Shown: positions 20,717-31,018 of the stretch, piece after piece
Layout: every line of letters starts with the position of its first letter
How positions within the stretch are numbered: the stretch's first letter is position 1
Assembly (NCBI RefSeq): GCF_026262505.1
Contig: NC_067205.1
Coordinates: 3,162,001 to 3,226,000, forward strand
Source of the DNA: Trichomonas vaginalis G3
Taxonomy: Eukaryota > Parabasalia > Trichomonadida > Trichomonadidae
Length of the DNA stretch: 64,000 bases
Reading direction: 5' to 3'
Translations under genes and position numbers: made by a program
The notes under the pieces: model-generated
Seen by the model: the letters and a program-made list of their open reading frames with translations, nothing else
Told to the model about the DNA's origin: nothing
Databases searched by the model: none

Positions 20717-21320
20717 AAATTATTTATTTCCTAAATTGAGAGAAGAAAAAATAAAAGCCGTCGGCACTTTTTCACAGAATTCCTATGAAATCCATTATAC
20801 GTAAATTTGTTGGGAACTGAATTAAAGAAATATTTTTCGGACTTTCAACTTTTTTTCAAGACTTTCGATGAATGACTGTACTCAAATTAAGAGATCACAT
20901 ATCATATCAATCACATTAAAGTATAAAAAATAATTGATTCATATTTAGTGTTCTTTTTATTATTAATATTTTCAATTCTGATATGTATTTTCGTATTGAC
21001 TTACGTTGAATTTATACAACACCGTAGAAATTTTTTCGGGGGTTAGGTTCAGAATTGAGAAGACGGTTCTCAATAATTTTATCTTCAAAAATTTATTGTT
21101 ATAATATATGATATGATCTGTGCATATGAAAATCATAAAATATATAGATTGAATGGGTATACAATTCATCTGACTAACGTAAAATAAACCGTCCAACAGT
21201 TTTTTGCAAATGTAAAAATAATTACTTGAAAATTTTTCCACAGCAATTCGACATTAGAGCACTTTCAAAGAGAATGAATAATAGTTAATTGTTTTCTCAT
21301 GGAAAAATATGACTTCATTA
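20717..21320. other. Intergenic DNA left of the TTAA-flanked element
   Basis: This holds the presumed promoter of the Tup1-like gene and about 500 bp of AT-rich DNA. A short ORF at 20972-21241 (minus) has no recognisable domain and biased composition, so I do not call it a gene. Confidence 0.5.
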
Positions 21321-22364
21321 TTAAGGGTGCACACGAGAGGATCATGTAAACTTCAGAATTTAGAACCTTATTTTAGGCATTATCTTGGCTACCTATTTAG
21401 GCTCGAAAAGCAAAAAATATCAAAAAATACAACTTGACTCCATTATGACCCTTTCATGGAGGTAGTTTTTATCCGCTAGTATTTTCCCTTTGAATCTCTT
21501 TACAATTCGAAATCAAATTCAAACCTCAGTAGAAGAAAGGAAGAATCGACTTACTACGGTTGTAATACGAATAAATACATATATTTAATTATTTTTATTT
21601 ACATAATAATTGTTTGAAGCTCATATTCCAACAAATTTTTAAATAAAAACATTAAAATGTTGAAAATGTTCATATATTTTAATAGGGTTTTGGCACTTTA
21701 TTGAGGAATTACTACATACATAGTCGAACTGAACTTGATATTTTGAAATTTAAATTATTTATCAAAATTAAATTTTAACTTGAAATTTATAATTATTTAG
21801 TCATATTTTGCATAATTCTAAGTAGATTTTGTAAAAAATCAAGAAAGAAAAATTTTAACGTTCTTTATTTTTTCTTTTTTATAATAATACATATTATTAT
21901 ATAATTAACATATTCATAATGTTTCACCCTTTCAAAAATATAATCCTCCTCTCAAATAAACGTACATACGGGTGGCCTCTTTTTTCAAAAAATTAAAATT
22001 TGAAATTTTGGGCTCAAATATTAGAGATTTTTTCAACCTTCAACGATATATGTTGTCTATATCAGACCTCCTTTCTTTTTGATACTTAACATTGTTCCTA
22101 AATCTTAGCCGTTAAGGCTGTTCTGAAAATATTTTTTTTCGAAAAAATTCGAAAAAAATTCTTCAAATTCAAAAATCCCTTAATTCCTGAGGATTTTGGA
22201 AAAAAGTTTTTACATGAACATGTGTATATTATATGAAGTATATTGATAAGGTAAAAATCAAATTTTATTGCATATTCATCGAGAAAATAAACTAACGAAT
22301 CCCTCAAAATTGAGAGGGTAATCCTCCTCCTCTCAAATAAACGTACATACGGGTGCACCCTTAA
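21321..22364. mobile_element. TTAA-flanked non-autonomous DNA transposon, about 1.04 kb
   Basis: Short terminal inverted repeats GGGTGCAC (21325-21332) and GTGCACCC (22353-22360) are directly flanked by TTAA on both sides (21321-21324 and 22361-22364). TTAA duplication is typical of piggyBac and Kolobok elements; the family is inferred only from this. There is no transposase ORF. The last 37 bases before the right end recur as a direct repeat at about 21941-21976 (CCTCCTCTCAAATAAACGTA then CATACGGGTG), without an adjoining TTAA. That suggests an internal duplication or a nested older copy. A related left end, starting TTAAGGGTCCAC, occurs alone at about 35322. Confidence 0.75.
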
Positions 22365-22841
22365 TCTTTCATAATATATTCACAACAAATATATTCAAAT
22401 TGGAGCTAAAATTTATTTCCAAAATTTAAACGTAATAATAAAGAATATCAATTTTTAAATTTTCTTTAATTAATGAGTGTAATGCTTAATTTGGTTCATG
22501 CTATAGTGCTATTTTCTAAATTCTTCTCGATGAGTATTAAAACTAATTATGAGTTTGAAGAATAATTCGATAAGAGTGAATTGTACCTTAATTAATGATT
22601 TGTTACGTAGACTTCCAGCATCTATTGTGAACGATGATTGATGATCTTCATGATTTGTATCTCATGAAAAAATAAATTAGAATAGTGTGTAAAAGTCGAA
22701 TAACTCAGATTAGATTTTGTAACCCCTTTACCATATAAATGTACAGATATTTGTCAATCCGATATACATCGATCGTGATCTTTGAACACTTCAAGCTTAA
22801 AACACTCCGATAATAAATTTTTGGCATATTTTTGATTCATT
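22365..22841. other. Intergenic, promoter of the TBC gene
   Basis: AT-rich DNA between the transposon and the TBC gene. The sequence TTCATT directly before the ATG (A at 22839) fits the trichomonad initiator TCA+1YW, giving a 5' UTR of only about 3 bases. Nothing else is recognisable. Confidence 0.5.
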
Positions 22842-23744
22842 ATGAGCAGGAATGAGGTATCAGAGAGTTTTCATGTTGGATCAGGGGATATCAAAAGTTT
22901 TATGGATGCAAGAAGATTTCTTTTAACTGACAGTGCAAATAAAAATATTGCTGATAGATTAATTTCATATCTTGTTTGTCTGAAGATTACAAAATTACCT
23001 CCCAAACTCTTTCCAAATGATTTTATATTCATAATAGAATCGTATATGCAGTATAAATCCTTTTATTTTAGTCAAGAAATGGAAGACCCACTATCAATAA
23101 TCAAAACGAAAAGCGCTAAAACAATGGCCACAGATTTTACTAGGACTGTCACTCTATTTGATTCGATTGCAAAAGAAAATGAAATTGAAAAAATTCGCTG
23201 TGAAAAATCTATTCAGTCAATATCAAGAATCTTTGCAATTTTATCCAAAGAGCATCCGGATAGATTTTATATGCAAGGATTTGATCGCTTTGCTTTCATT
23301 TATTATGCATTGTCCTTGTTATTTTGTCAAAATTATAATCTTTCTAATAATTTTGCTGAAGCAATTACTTATCACTTATTGTTCCATACGCTTATAATTC
23401 TTCCTATGTCTAAGTTAATAGTAAATCAACCAGAATTATCGAATCATTTTGATTATCTAACCAAAATCTTAATGAATTACGATAGATCAAAATACAATTT
23501 ACTTACCTCTAAGAACCTTTCTCTACTTTTGTTTGGTGTTAGATACGAAGCACTTCTGTTTATAGATGAACATAATCTTGATGATGGTTTGAGAATTTTG
23601 GATCAAATATTTGCCAGACTAGAAAATTTAGATGATGTCATTGGATCATTTACGTTAGCTCACGTTCATAATATAAAAATTACTGGAAAATACTCAAATC
23701 CAATTGAAGAAATTCAGCATTACAAAAATTGGGATATTACTTGA
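22842..23744 (+). CDS. TBC-domain Rab GTPase-activating protein
   Basis: The 300-residue protein is a small TBC protein, predicted to stimulate GTP hydrolysis by Rab GTPases and so end Rab signalling on membranes. Both catalytic fingers are visible: MATDFTRT (about 94-101), which fits IxxDxxRT with the arginine finger, and YMQGF (about 143-147), which fits the YxQG glutamine finger. Downstream helices (AEAITYHLLFHTLI, LSLLLFGVRYEALLFIDEHN) follow TBC order. Membrane anchors are absent. The length is close to a bare TBC domain. The ATG lies 3 bases after an initiator-like TCATT. It is convergent with the S28-like gene. A Rab gene lies in the same window at 30413, without implied linkage. Confidence 0.8.
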   Translation: MSRNEVSESFHVGSGDIKSFMDARRFLLTDSANKNIADRLISYLVCLKITKLPPKLFPNDFIFIIESYMQYKSFYFSQEMEDPLSIIKTKSAKTMATDFTRTVTLFDSIAKENEIEKIRCEKSIQSISRIFAILSKEHPDRFYMQGFDRFAFIYYALSLLFCQNYNLSNNFAEAITYHLLFHTLIILPMSKLIVNQPELSNHFDYLTKILMNYDRSKYNLLTSKNLSLLLFGVRYEALLFIDEHNLDDGLRILDQIFARLENLDDVIGSFTLAHVHNIKITGKYSNPIEEIQHYKNWDIT

Positions 23745-24162
23745 CTAATCTATGATGCAAATGAATTACTTTCCCATCAGAGAAATAATTTTGAGCTTAC
23801 TTGTGAGAAATGCTGTCCAAAGTGCGCATCATTCCATGGATATTCGTTTTAGAAGTATTCGCTTGCTTTTTTCTTTTAGTTTAATTGAAAATTGGAAACA
23901 TTTTTATTGTTTGTTGTAAAGATTCATTTTAGATTTGAAATTGAATACACCAAACCTTACAATTTATGGTCTTCAAAATTATACATTAATGTGAAAAATA
24001 AAATTTCAAATTCTAATTTCTAAGTAAGAGTAGCATCATTTCTCCAGCAACTCATTGTTTCTTAAGCAGAAAGCTTTCATTACATATATCTATTAAGATA
24101 TTAGATCGAAAAAATAAAAAAAATTAAATAAATTATATAAACACGCTAGTTTACAAACAAAA
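23745..24162. other. Convergent intergenic DNA
   Basis: 418 bp between two converging genes (TBC, plus; S28-like, minus). It is AT-rich and should carry both polyadenylation regions. I see no ORF, repeat or hairpin of note. Confidence 0.5.
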
Positions 24163-25755
24163 TCAAGTATAATTTCCTGTTGTAAGGTAAGTAGAAATCG
24201 GTACTTTGAGCAAAATGTACCATCCGAGTGAGCAAAGGAAGATCAGAACGAAAGTAATTGCAAGTGTTGTATACATTGAGATATTCCTCACAACATTTTG
24301 GTCGTATGAATTAGTTTGACAGTATTCTCCCTCATATAAATTGTTGCAACGACATTTTTCTAAAATGCAGGTTCCTTGATCACAATTTGTGGCACAATCA
24401 TTAGTAAGCCACTTGGTCAATGTTATTTTCATGTTTTCTCTTTCTTCTTTGTAATCTTTTGGTGAATCCTCATCTGTATCGAAGAATCGTCCAATTCCAG
24501 GTAATTCTATCACTTGCACGTTGTTATTTATATTATCTGATGGCATTAGGTTGTGGTGAATGTTGTATTTGTTACTTGTGAAAACTGAAACTGTTCCTGG
24601 ATATGGATTTCTGTATTTTTTGCGTGCGGCGTGTATTGATCTGAATGAGTTTATACCGAATAATGAGAAACAAGTAATCCAGTAGTAATCTGTGCTAATC
24701 ATTGGCGAAATGAAACCATTTGACACGTGAAAGTTTCCTAATTGAGAGCATTTCAAGTAGTATTTAAGTCTGTCATTTCTCATTGAAGATGATATCGAAT
24801 TGTTAAGCAAATTAAAAGGATTTAAGTGAGATATTCTGACATTTGCTTTTTCTGCAGTTTCTTTGTAAATCCTCGCAAATTCTGCTACTGTTTTATCGAA
24901 ATCTTCAATTGCATAATCTTTAATCCGCTCACAAACTCGTTCTAGGTTATCTTTGCCTTTTTCTCCTGGAAAATAATCAATCATCGTAAAGAAATAGTTC
25001 CACATGTATAAAGCGTCTTCTCCTTTCGTTCCATGGCCAAAATCGAATAGTTGAAGAAGTTGATTTAGTTTTGTAATTTGGGAAGTATTAACGAATATGT
25101 GAATGGTATTAAACATTTCATGGAATATGTCATAGCAATGTTCAGATATAGCAGTAAGCCTAGCTTTGATATTCTGATCAATAAAAGTATTTTGGAAAAT
25201 AATGTCTGTTTGAGCGTATGAACCCCATATACCAATGGAATACTGTGGATACTTGTATCGAAACCATGAAAGAATACTAGCAGCAAAATCTGCGCCAACA
25301 AGCAAAATTCTGGATTTTAGAAAGTTGAAATTGCCTTCAAAAGCAAAAATGAATTGAGCAATATCTGCATGGATCTGTTCTATTGTAAGATCACATAGAG
25401 TTGATCCTGCAGTATCATTGCCAATTACGGAATTATCAAAATATCGTATTTCCAAAGCGAGTAATAGAGAATTAGATTGGTTAGCTATTTCAATCGCTAG
25501 TTGAGGAAATGGTTCCTTGGGTGTAAGAACTTCAGAATCAATTAATGTTAGTATAATTGAGTTATATGTTCCATTTTTTATATAACTTTTATCGATATAG
25601 GCATATTGATTGAATGTGGTCTGATCCATAATATCGAAATGATCAAGTTTCTGAACAAAAGTTATTGTATCGAATGAGCTTGAAAAAGCTAATAATATTG
25701 GAAACATATTTAGAAAAAAAAAATGAAGAAAAATCGATAAACCATAGTCATCCAA
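24163..25755 (-). CDS. S28-family pseudoprotease, EGF-like and membrane-anchored
   Basis: The fold is that of family S28 (lysosomal Pro-X carboxypeptidase/DPP7): FVQKLDHFD..TFNQYAYID at the N-terminus and LLVGADFAASILSWFRYKYPQYS in the hydrolase core. Active S28 enzymes have GGSYGG at the nucleophile; here the place reads GADFAA (about residues 154-159), so the Ser is missing. The C-terminal HC.D site reads PGIGRFFD, so the His also appears lost. The protein is therefore probably catalytically dead. It continues into an EGF-like Cys cluster (about 450-482, CDQGTCILEKCRC) and one C-terminal membrane helix (about 494-516). Met17 (ATG at 25707) is the better start: it gives a signal peptide and lies 17 bases after an initiator TCATTTTT (A at 25724). 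Confidence 0.85.
   Translation of the reverse strand: MDDYGLSIFLHFFFLNMFPILLAFSSSFDTITFVQKLDHFDIMDQTTFNQYAYIDKSYIKNGTYNSIILTLIDSEVLTPKEPFPQLAIEIANQSNSLLLALEIRYFDNSVIGNDTAGSTLCDLTIEQIHADIAQFIFAFEGNFNFLKSRILLVGADFAASILSWFRYKYPQYSIGIWGSYAQTDIIFQNTFIDQNIKARLTAISEHCYDIFHEMFNTIHIFVNTSQITKLNQLLQLFDFGHGTKGEDALYMWNYFFTMIDYFPGEKGKDNLERVCERIKDYAIEDFDKTVAEFARIYKETAEKANVRISHLNPFNLLNNSISSSMRNDRLKYYLKCSQLGNFHVSNGFISPMISTDYYWITCFSLFGINSFRSIHAARKKYRNPYPGTVSVFTSNKYNIHHNLMPSDNINNNVQVIELPGIGRFFDTDEDSPKDYKEERENMKITLTKWLTNDCATNCDQGTCILEKCRCNNLYEGEYCQTNSYDQNVVRNISMYTTLAITFVLIFLCSLGWYILLKVPISTYLTTGNYT
25724..25726 (-). promoter_or_regulatory. Initiator (Inr) of the S28-like gene
   Basis: On the minus strand the sequence TCATTTTTTTTTTC begins at 25726, 17 bases before the ATG at 25707. 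It matches the trichomonad initiator TCA+1Y(T/A). Because the longer reading frame starts upstream of this point, the site supports Met17 as the true start. Confidence 0.6.
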
Positions 25756-26728
25756 TACTGATTGAAATTAAGAAGATATCTCAGTTTTATAACATGTAGG
25801 TTTAATTTTATTTGTTTTTTATTTAATGCGTATCATTCACAAATTAACTGTAATTTTCTGAGAACTGCGGATAAATTAATAAAAATAAACTTCGAGTAAG
25901 TTTTCTGAATGTTTATTAGAGTTTGTATAAGAGATATCATTAATAACTGACATGAGTATGAAGTAACTTTCTTGAGAAATTATGTTATTTGCCAATGATT
26001 CAACAAGCATCAAAAATAAATAATGTTTAGAATTCCAAAATTTTTTCATTTTGCAAATTTTCATATAAATTTCGTATTTCTTCTCTTGATTTTCAAATTT
26101 TTGAATTTTTTTTTGGAATTTTAAATGAAGAATTGAGAAACCTAATATAGATGGTTGTTATCTCATATGTGAATATGTTCGTTTTATTTCATAGTTTGGA
26201 ATTTTCTCATATTTTATGGTGAAATTGAGTTTCTATTCCAGATTTAGATAGCATATTTAAGGACAGATTACATGAATTTATATTTTCATCAATATGATAT
26301 ATTGAAATAGGAGACACTCAATATTATAATGTCTTTCTTAGGATTCCAAATATATTCAAATTTCCTGAAACTACAATTTCGGTAGTTATTATCCACATAT
26401 GGGAAGCAATACACAAATGTCTAGTAGATGGTATATCATTTTATCTCGTAAAATGAGTATCTTAGGAAAAATTCTAGATACTTTTTCAAAACATACAACA
26501 ACGCAAGATCTATTCTGTAAAACCGATTAACAGTACAAATATGTTTATTTGCAGGTCAAAGAATCGAATGTTAATTTTAATAATATTTCCTCGAAATCGC
26601 TCTTGCAGTTTTCTTCCATTCTTCGTCTATTAGTCATTGAGTACCTACATAGTCTAAATCCATTACCAAAATCAAGAAAGCATCGTTACGATTTTGTGGA
26701 CCTACCTTTAGATCTACTTACGTTTCTT
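25756..26728. other. Intergenic DNA
   Basis: About 970 bp of AT-rich DNA between the S28-like gene start and the 3' end of the ankyrin gene. Short ORFs (for example 25876-26064) lack domains or a credible promoter. No repeat or element end was seen. Confidence 0.5.
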
Positions 26729-28092
26729 TTATGTGTTATCAGCTGCATAATCAGCAGCGGTTTTTCCATAATCATCTTTTTCATTGACATTTATACCATG
26801 TGAAATAAGAAGTTCAGCTGTTTCTTTACTATTATTTATTGCTGCAGCATGAAGAGCGGTGTGACCATCATAATCTATTTCATTGACATTTATACCATGT
26901 GAAATAAGAAGTTCAGCTGTTTCTTTACTATTATTTATTGCTGCAGCATGAAGAGCGGTTTTTCCATCATTATCTTTTTCATTGACATTTATACCATGTG
27001 AAATAAGAACTTCAGCTGTTTCATTGCTATTATAAATTGCCGCTTTATGAAGAGCGGTGTGACCATCATCATCTTTTTTATTAATATTTATATGACGTGA
27101 AATAAGAAATTTGGCTGTTTCTTTACTATTTTTAAGGCTGCACAATGGAGAGCAGTTTGTTCATCTCTATTTTCTGCATTGATATCAGCACCACGTGATA
27201 GGTAATATTTGCAAAGGGATGGAATATTAAACATCGATGAATAAACAAAGCATAGATTAATATCATTAGTTCGATCAAGGTAAACTAAAAATGCTTCAAG
27301 ATTATTATGATCTGCGCAGTATTCTAAATAGATCTCAACATTATATTCATTCATCAAGAATGTAATAAAATCAATGTTGTGTGAGATAATTGCACTTTTT
27401 TGGTGTGAATAATATACTGGTTTTTCATATTTCAAACATTCACTCATGATCTCTGGATTTCCACCTAAAAATGAAAATTCTAGACATTTAAAAGTTATTG
27501 ATGAATTAAATTTTGTTCTTAAGAACTTGAAACAATCAACTGCTCCATGATAACAACATAATTCAAGTAATGAATAGGAAGAACATGGATATAATTCGCT
27601 TTTAAGTCTTTGATCTTTATCAAATCCTTCTCTTTCTGTGAATGTAATGAATCTTTCTAAGTCATTATACATAATTGCTCTGTATATAGTATCTTCTGTA
27701 TGAATATCAAGATTTTCTGATCTAATTCTTTCGAAATCATCTGAATTGTCTAATCTAATTCCATATTCTTTATAAAATAAGAACTTTGAAATAGTATCAA
27801 CATTGATGACCTCTTTGACATGATAATCATCATAAATGAGTTTCGCAAGATATAAATATGACTTTGTATAGCGATTCTTATACTGAATGATATTTAAAAT
27901 ATCTTTGATAATATTTTGGGGTATAAATTTCTTTGAATCGATTAATTCTGTTCGTATCATTTTGTAAATCTTGTTTAGGTCTTCTTCATTTTCCGTTTTC
28001 AGCTGATATAATGCGTTATACGAATCAATATAGTATTTGTACTGATCTCGCAGTTTAAGGTATTTGTCTGGAGGAATATCTTGCTTCGACAT
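26729..28092 (-). pseudogene. DUF3447/ankyrin-repeat protein with one frame change
   Basis: The N-terminal part (28092 to about 27130) is the DUF3447-type helical region found in hundreds of trichomonad ankyrin proteins (LLELCCYHGAVDCFKFLRTKF, LCKYYLSRGADINAEN). The C-terminal part has four or more near-identical 33-residue ankyrin repeats (DGHTALHAAAINNSKETAEL). The two parts are in different frames. The change lies in an A-run near 27136-27141 within TALHCAAL; one base there restores the repeat pattern, so it is either a recent mutation or a sequencing slip. If read whole, the protein would have about 450 residues. Ankyrin proteins of this type have no known enzymatic role and presumably bind other proteins. 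Confidence 0.85.
26780..27085. repeat. 99-bp tandem repeats encoding ankyrin units
   Basis: Units of 99 bp begin at about 26780, 26879, 26978 and 27077; the first three are almost identical in DNA and the last is diverged. Each encodes one 33-residue ankyrin repeat. DNA-level identity means recent expansion or gene conversion within the gene. Confidence 0.85.
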
Positions 28093-28760
28093 TAAAAATT
28101 TTTAATATTATATTTTATCAAATTAGATATCTTTAACATTCATTAAGAGTAAAAACTCTATATTATACTTGGGAATAAAAATGATAACTCAGATTTCGGA
28201 TATTATTTATCAATATGTGATATGAAATGATGTAGTGTCAATAGTAAAGTAGGGATCACAAGCGCAATCCACCATTCATCACCAAATCTTCAATTTTGAT
28301 TCAATCAATCCAAAGTCTTCACAAAATCCTGTAACGTTCATATTATCAAAGGTATTTTTATTGCCAAAAGCACACGTTTTATGACTCTAAATTTCCTTTT
28401 TGCAATGCCACAGATTTGTATTCATTCATGGAAAAAATACTTGATATATACACTACATAAGGTTTGCTGTTAACATTTGTAGATATTTTTAAATGACACT
28501 TCATCTGTAATGTCAGAAACTTGAATTAAAGTTAAATGGCCGAAACTGAAGAAAAAATAACTGGTAGAAAGTTAATTTTACATACTCTATATTAATCTTT
28601 AATATTAACAACAAAATATAAAAGTTCAAAACAAGCATGTCATGAAGCTTTTTGTCAGAATGAATTAAATAAAGTGTAATAATCTGTAGGGTGAATGTAT
28701 AAACATGCAACAATTCTTTAGGTAAGAAATCAAATATGATATAATATAATTTCGGGACTC

Positions 28761-28799
28761 AGTTGGCTAGGCTTGCCCTTCGGGCAAGCCTAGCCAACT
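28761..28799. repeat. Perfect 18-bp-stem GC-rich palindrome
   Basis: AGTTGGCTAGGCTTGCCC (28761-28778) pairs perfectly with 28782-28799 across a TTC loop. A stem this GC-rich is exceptional in this background. It is far from gene ends (the nearest are at 28092 and 30413), so a terminator role is unlikely. Confidence 0.8.
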
Positions 28800-29498
28800 T
28801 CGGCAAAATAAACATATTATGATTATAGGAAATGAGTTTATACAAATAAATTTATTTGTGAGTGATTAATATTATATTTTAAAGATTATTATGTAAAATA
28901 TAAGATAGACTTTTAGCTAAATCGAAGTAATTTAGAGAACAATTTGAGATTTTAGAGATTTTTCAAATGAAATATTGAAAGCAAAGAATTTATTAAGAAT
29001 TTGTTGTGAAATGAATACACTTCGGTAAGGCATTAGATTGGCGTGATAATTGACAAAATTGGAGCTGAAGTTTGGTTCACAAATGAAGAATAGGTCTAAG
29101 CTATAACAAAAAATTGTAATATATTTGAAAATCTAATAGTTTTATTTAGTAATTTGATATCGATGCGATCATAGATATTGATTTGAATATTAAATTCGAA
29201 ATTTTGTAATTTATAATGATATTTAGGAGCTGTAAAGCTAAAGACTAATTAAGTATATGATGACAAAGAACTTGCTAGAGATTAAAATCTAAAATTTTAG
29301 AATTTTTAAAATTAAATTGAAACTACATGAACATATTAAGAATCTTTTAAAGTATACTGGCACTCCAATAAGTCATTAGTTCAATGTGATGCATTAGAAG
29401 TTTGATTGAAAAGTCTGGTTAAGAAATGATGAAAATATGAAATGAAAATGCAGCATTTCTCTCAATTTTTCAGACACTTTTTGCCTATCGTTTTCGAA

Positions 29499-29882
29499 GT
29501 GGCGCTTCGCGCCGCTAATAAAATTTTGAGAACAATTTTAGCTGTTTGTTCGGCAAAATTATTTTAACGAATTACGATTCATAATTTGTTGTAATATAAT
29601 AATCTCTAATTGATTTTTGACTTTTGATAATAAATTATTAATAAATATTTTGAAAAGTCATTTTCTTCGCTATTTGATTGGCGCAAAGCGTCAATCAAAT
29701 AGCTTAGATTAAGAATATGATATTATTTCAAATATGATGAAAATTTTTGAGTGAAAACTATCAAAAATAAGTCTTAAAAAATACATTTTTAGAAATGGTT
29801 TTTGATTCTTAATCATTTTCTGTTTCAGCAACAGACAATCACTATATATATATCATCTAGCGGCGCTACGCGCCGATAGATG
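29499..29882. repeat. Three further small palindromes with GGCGC/GCGCC cores
   Basis: Palindromes lie at about 29499-29516 (GGCGC TTC GCGCC), 29669-29703 (GCTATTTGATTGGCGC AAA GCG..., 15-16 bp stem) and 29854-29882 (CATCTAGCGGCGC TAC GCGCCG...). All have a three-base loop and a GC core inside AT-rich flanks, like the one at 28761. They look like one class of tiny palindromic insert. Confidence 0.7.
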
Positions 29883-30412
29883 AAGGAAAATTTGAGCATT
29901 TCTTCAAATGATTTAGTACCATAGCATCGTTAGATGTATTTACATTCTTGTATTGTAGATTACTGCTGAGAATATAGCATATAATGAGAGAATTTTAAAT
30001 TGAATATCAATAAATAAATCGATAACATTATTGTTTTGTAAATAAAAATTAAAATCATATAAAATTAAATATATTGATAGATATGATTTCTCTTTTAAAT
30101 AAGTTTTGATTCCAAATTTTTTTCGTTTTTTAAAATTTCATTATAATTTAAACATTTTATTTTGAGAAAAAATTCAAGATCAAAATTCGATTAAAGATGA
30201 AGTCGCCAAATTCAAATTATTACACATTAGTAAACATAATAATCATGTCAAAACACTTTTCTATTATATTTCTCTCAATTTGATTCATCGTTTGCAATTC
30301 CGTTCAAAATTCCCGCAGAAAAACTATTGCAGCGAGAGTGGCAAACTCTTAATTTTCTGGCATTCAAAAAACAAAAAAAATTTTCAATGGACGGTTCAAT
30401 AGTTTTTTAGGA

Positions 30413-31018
30413 ATGCTTGGACATAAGTTTGATTATTCCTTAAAAGTTGTTGTTGTTGGTGACTCGGGTGTAGGCAAAACATGCTTCCTTCTTAGGTTTG
30501 TTAGAGATCAGTATGAAGGCGAAACACAGCCAACACTTGGTGTTGAATTTCTTACAAAAGTGGTTGCCACTGAAACTCATAGAATACAGTTGCAGCTTTG
30601 GGATACAGCAGGACAAGAGCTTTTCCGCTCTGTTACACGCGGCTATTATCGTGGATCTGCTGGCGCCATTGTTGTTTTTTCACTTTCTAGCCAAGATTCA
30701 TTCAATAGTGTATCACAATGGCTTCAAGATATCAAAGATGTTGCTAGAGCTGATGTAGTCACTATTTTGATTGGAAACAAATCTGATTTGACAGAAGAAA
30801 GATCTGTCACCCGTGAACAGGCAGAAGCCTTCGCTAAAGAACATAATATGGAATACTTCGAGACCTCTGCTAAAACAGGTGAAGGCGTTATCGAAGCTGT
30901 TAATGGATGCGTCAGGCTTATTGAAAAGAAGGTTGATGAAGGCTCTTACGAATTTCAATCAGGTGGTAACGAAGATATTGTCTTCCACCCCGAAAAGAAA
31001 GAATCAAAATGTTGCTAA
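30413..31018 (+). CDS. Rab-family small GTPase
   Basis: The 201-residue protein has all G-boxes: P-loop GDSGVGKT at 16-23, switch I Thr41 in QPTLGVEF, WDTAGQE at 63-69, NKSD at 122-125 and ETSAK at 150-154. It ends with the prenylation motif CC (200-201). The RabF-type sequence YYRGSAGAIVVF marks it as a Rab rather than a Ras or Rho; the sequence is closest in feel to Rab2/4/14-type proteins, but the subfamily is uncertain. It cycles between GDP and GTP on a membrane and recruits effectors for vesicle traffic. It is intact with normal length. The ATG at 30413 is the only sensible start, with a very short leader expected. Confidence 0.95.
   Translation: MLGHKFDYSLKVVVVGDSGVGKTCFLLRFVRDQYEGETQPTLGVEFLTKVVATETHRIQLQLWDTAGQELFRSVTRGYYRGSAGAIVVFSLSSQDSFNSVSQWLQDIKDVARADVVTILIGNKSDLTEERSVTREQAEAFAKEHNMEYFETSAKTGEGVIEAVNGCVRLIEKKVDEGSYEFQSGGNEDIVFHPEKKESKCC

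Larger units (their letters stand above)
28093..30412. other. Intergenic tract with four GC-rich palindromes
   Basis: 2.3 kb of AT-rich DNA between the ankyrin gene start and the Rab gene. No ORF is convincing. Four palindromes with GC-rich cores stand out: 28761-28799, about 29499-29516, 29669-29703 and 29854-29882. Apart from these nothing was recognised. Confidence 0.6.

Noticed and set aside
20972-21241. 89-codon ORF upstream of the Tup1-like gene
   Set aside because: Ile/Phe/Tyr/Asn-rich, no domain, no initiator context.
22098-22358. 86-codon ORF inside the TTAA-flanked element
   Set aside because: No transposase signature, AT-rich chance frame.
28761-28799. Rho-independent-type terminator
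   Set aside because: Not next to a gene end, no T-run, and such terminators are not used by the host polymerase.
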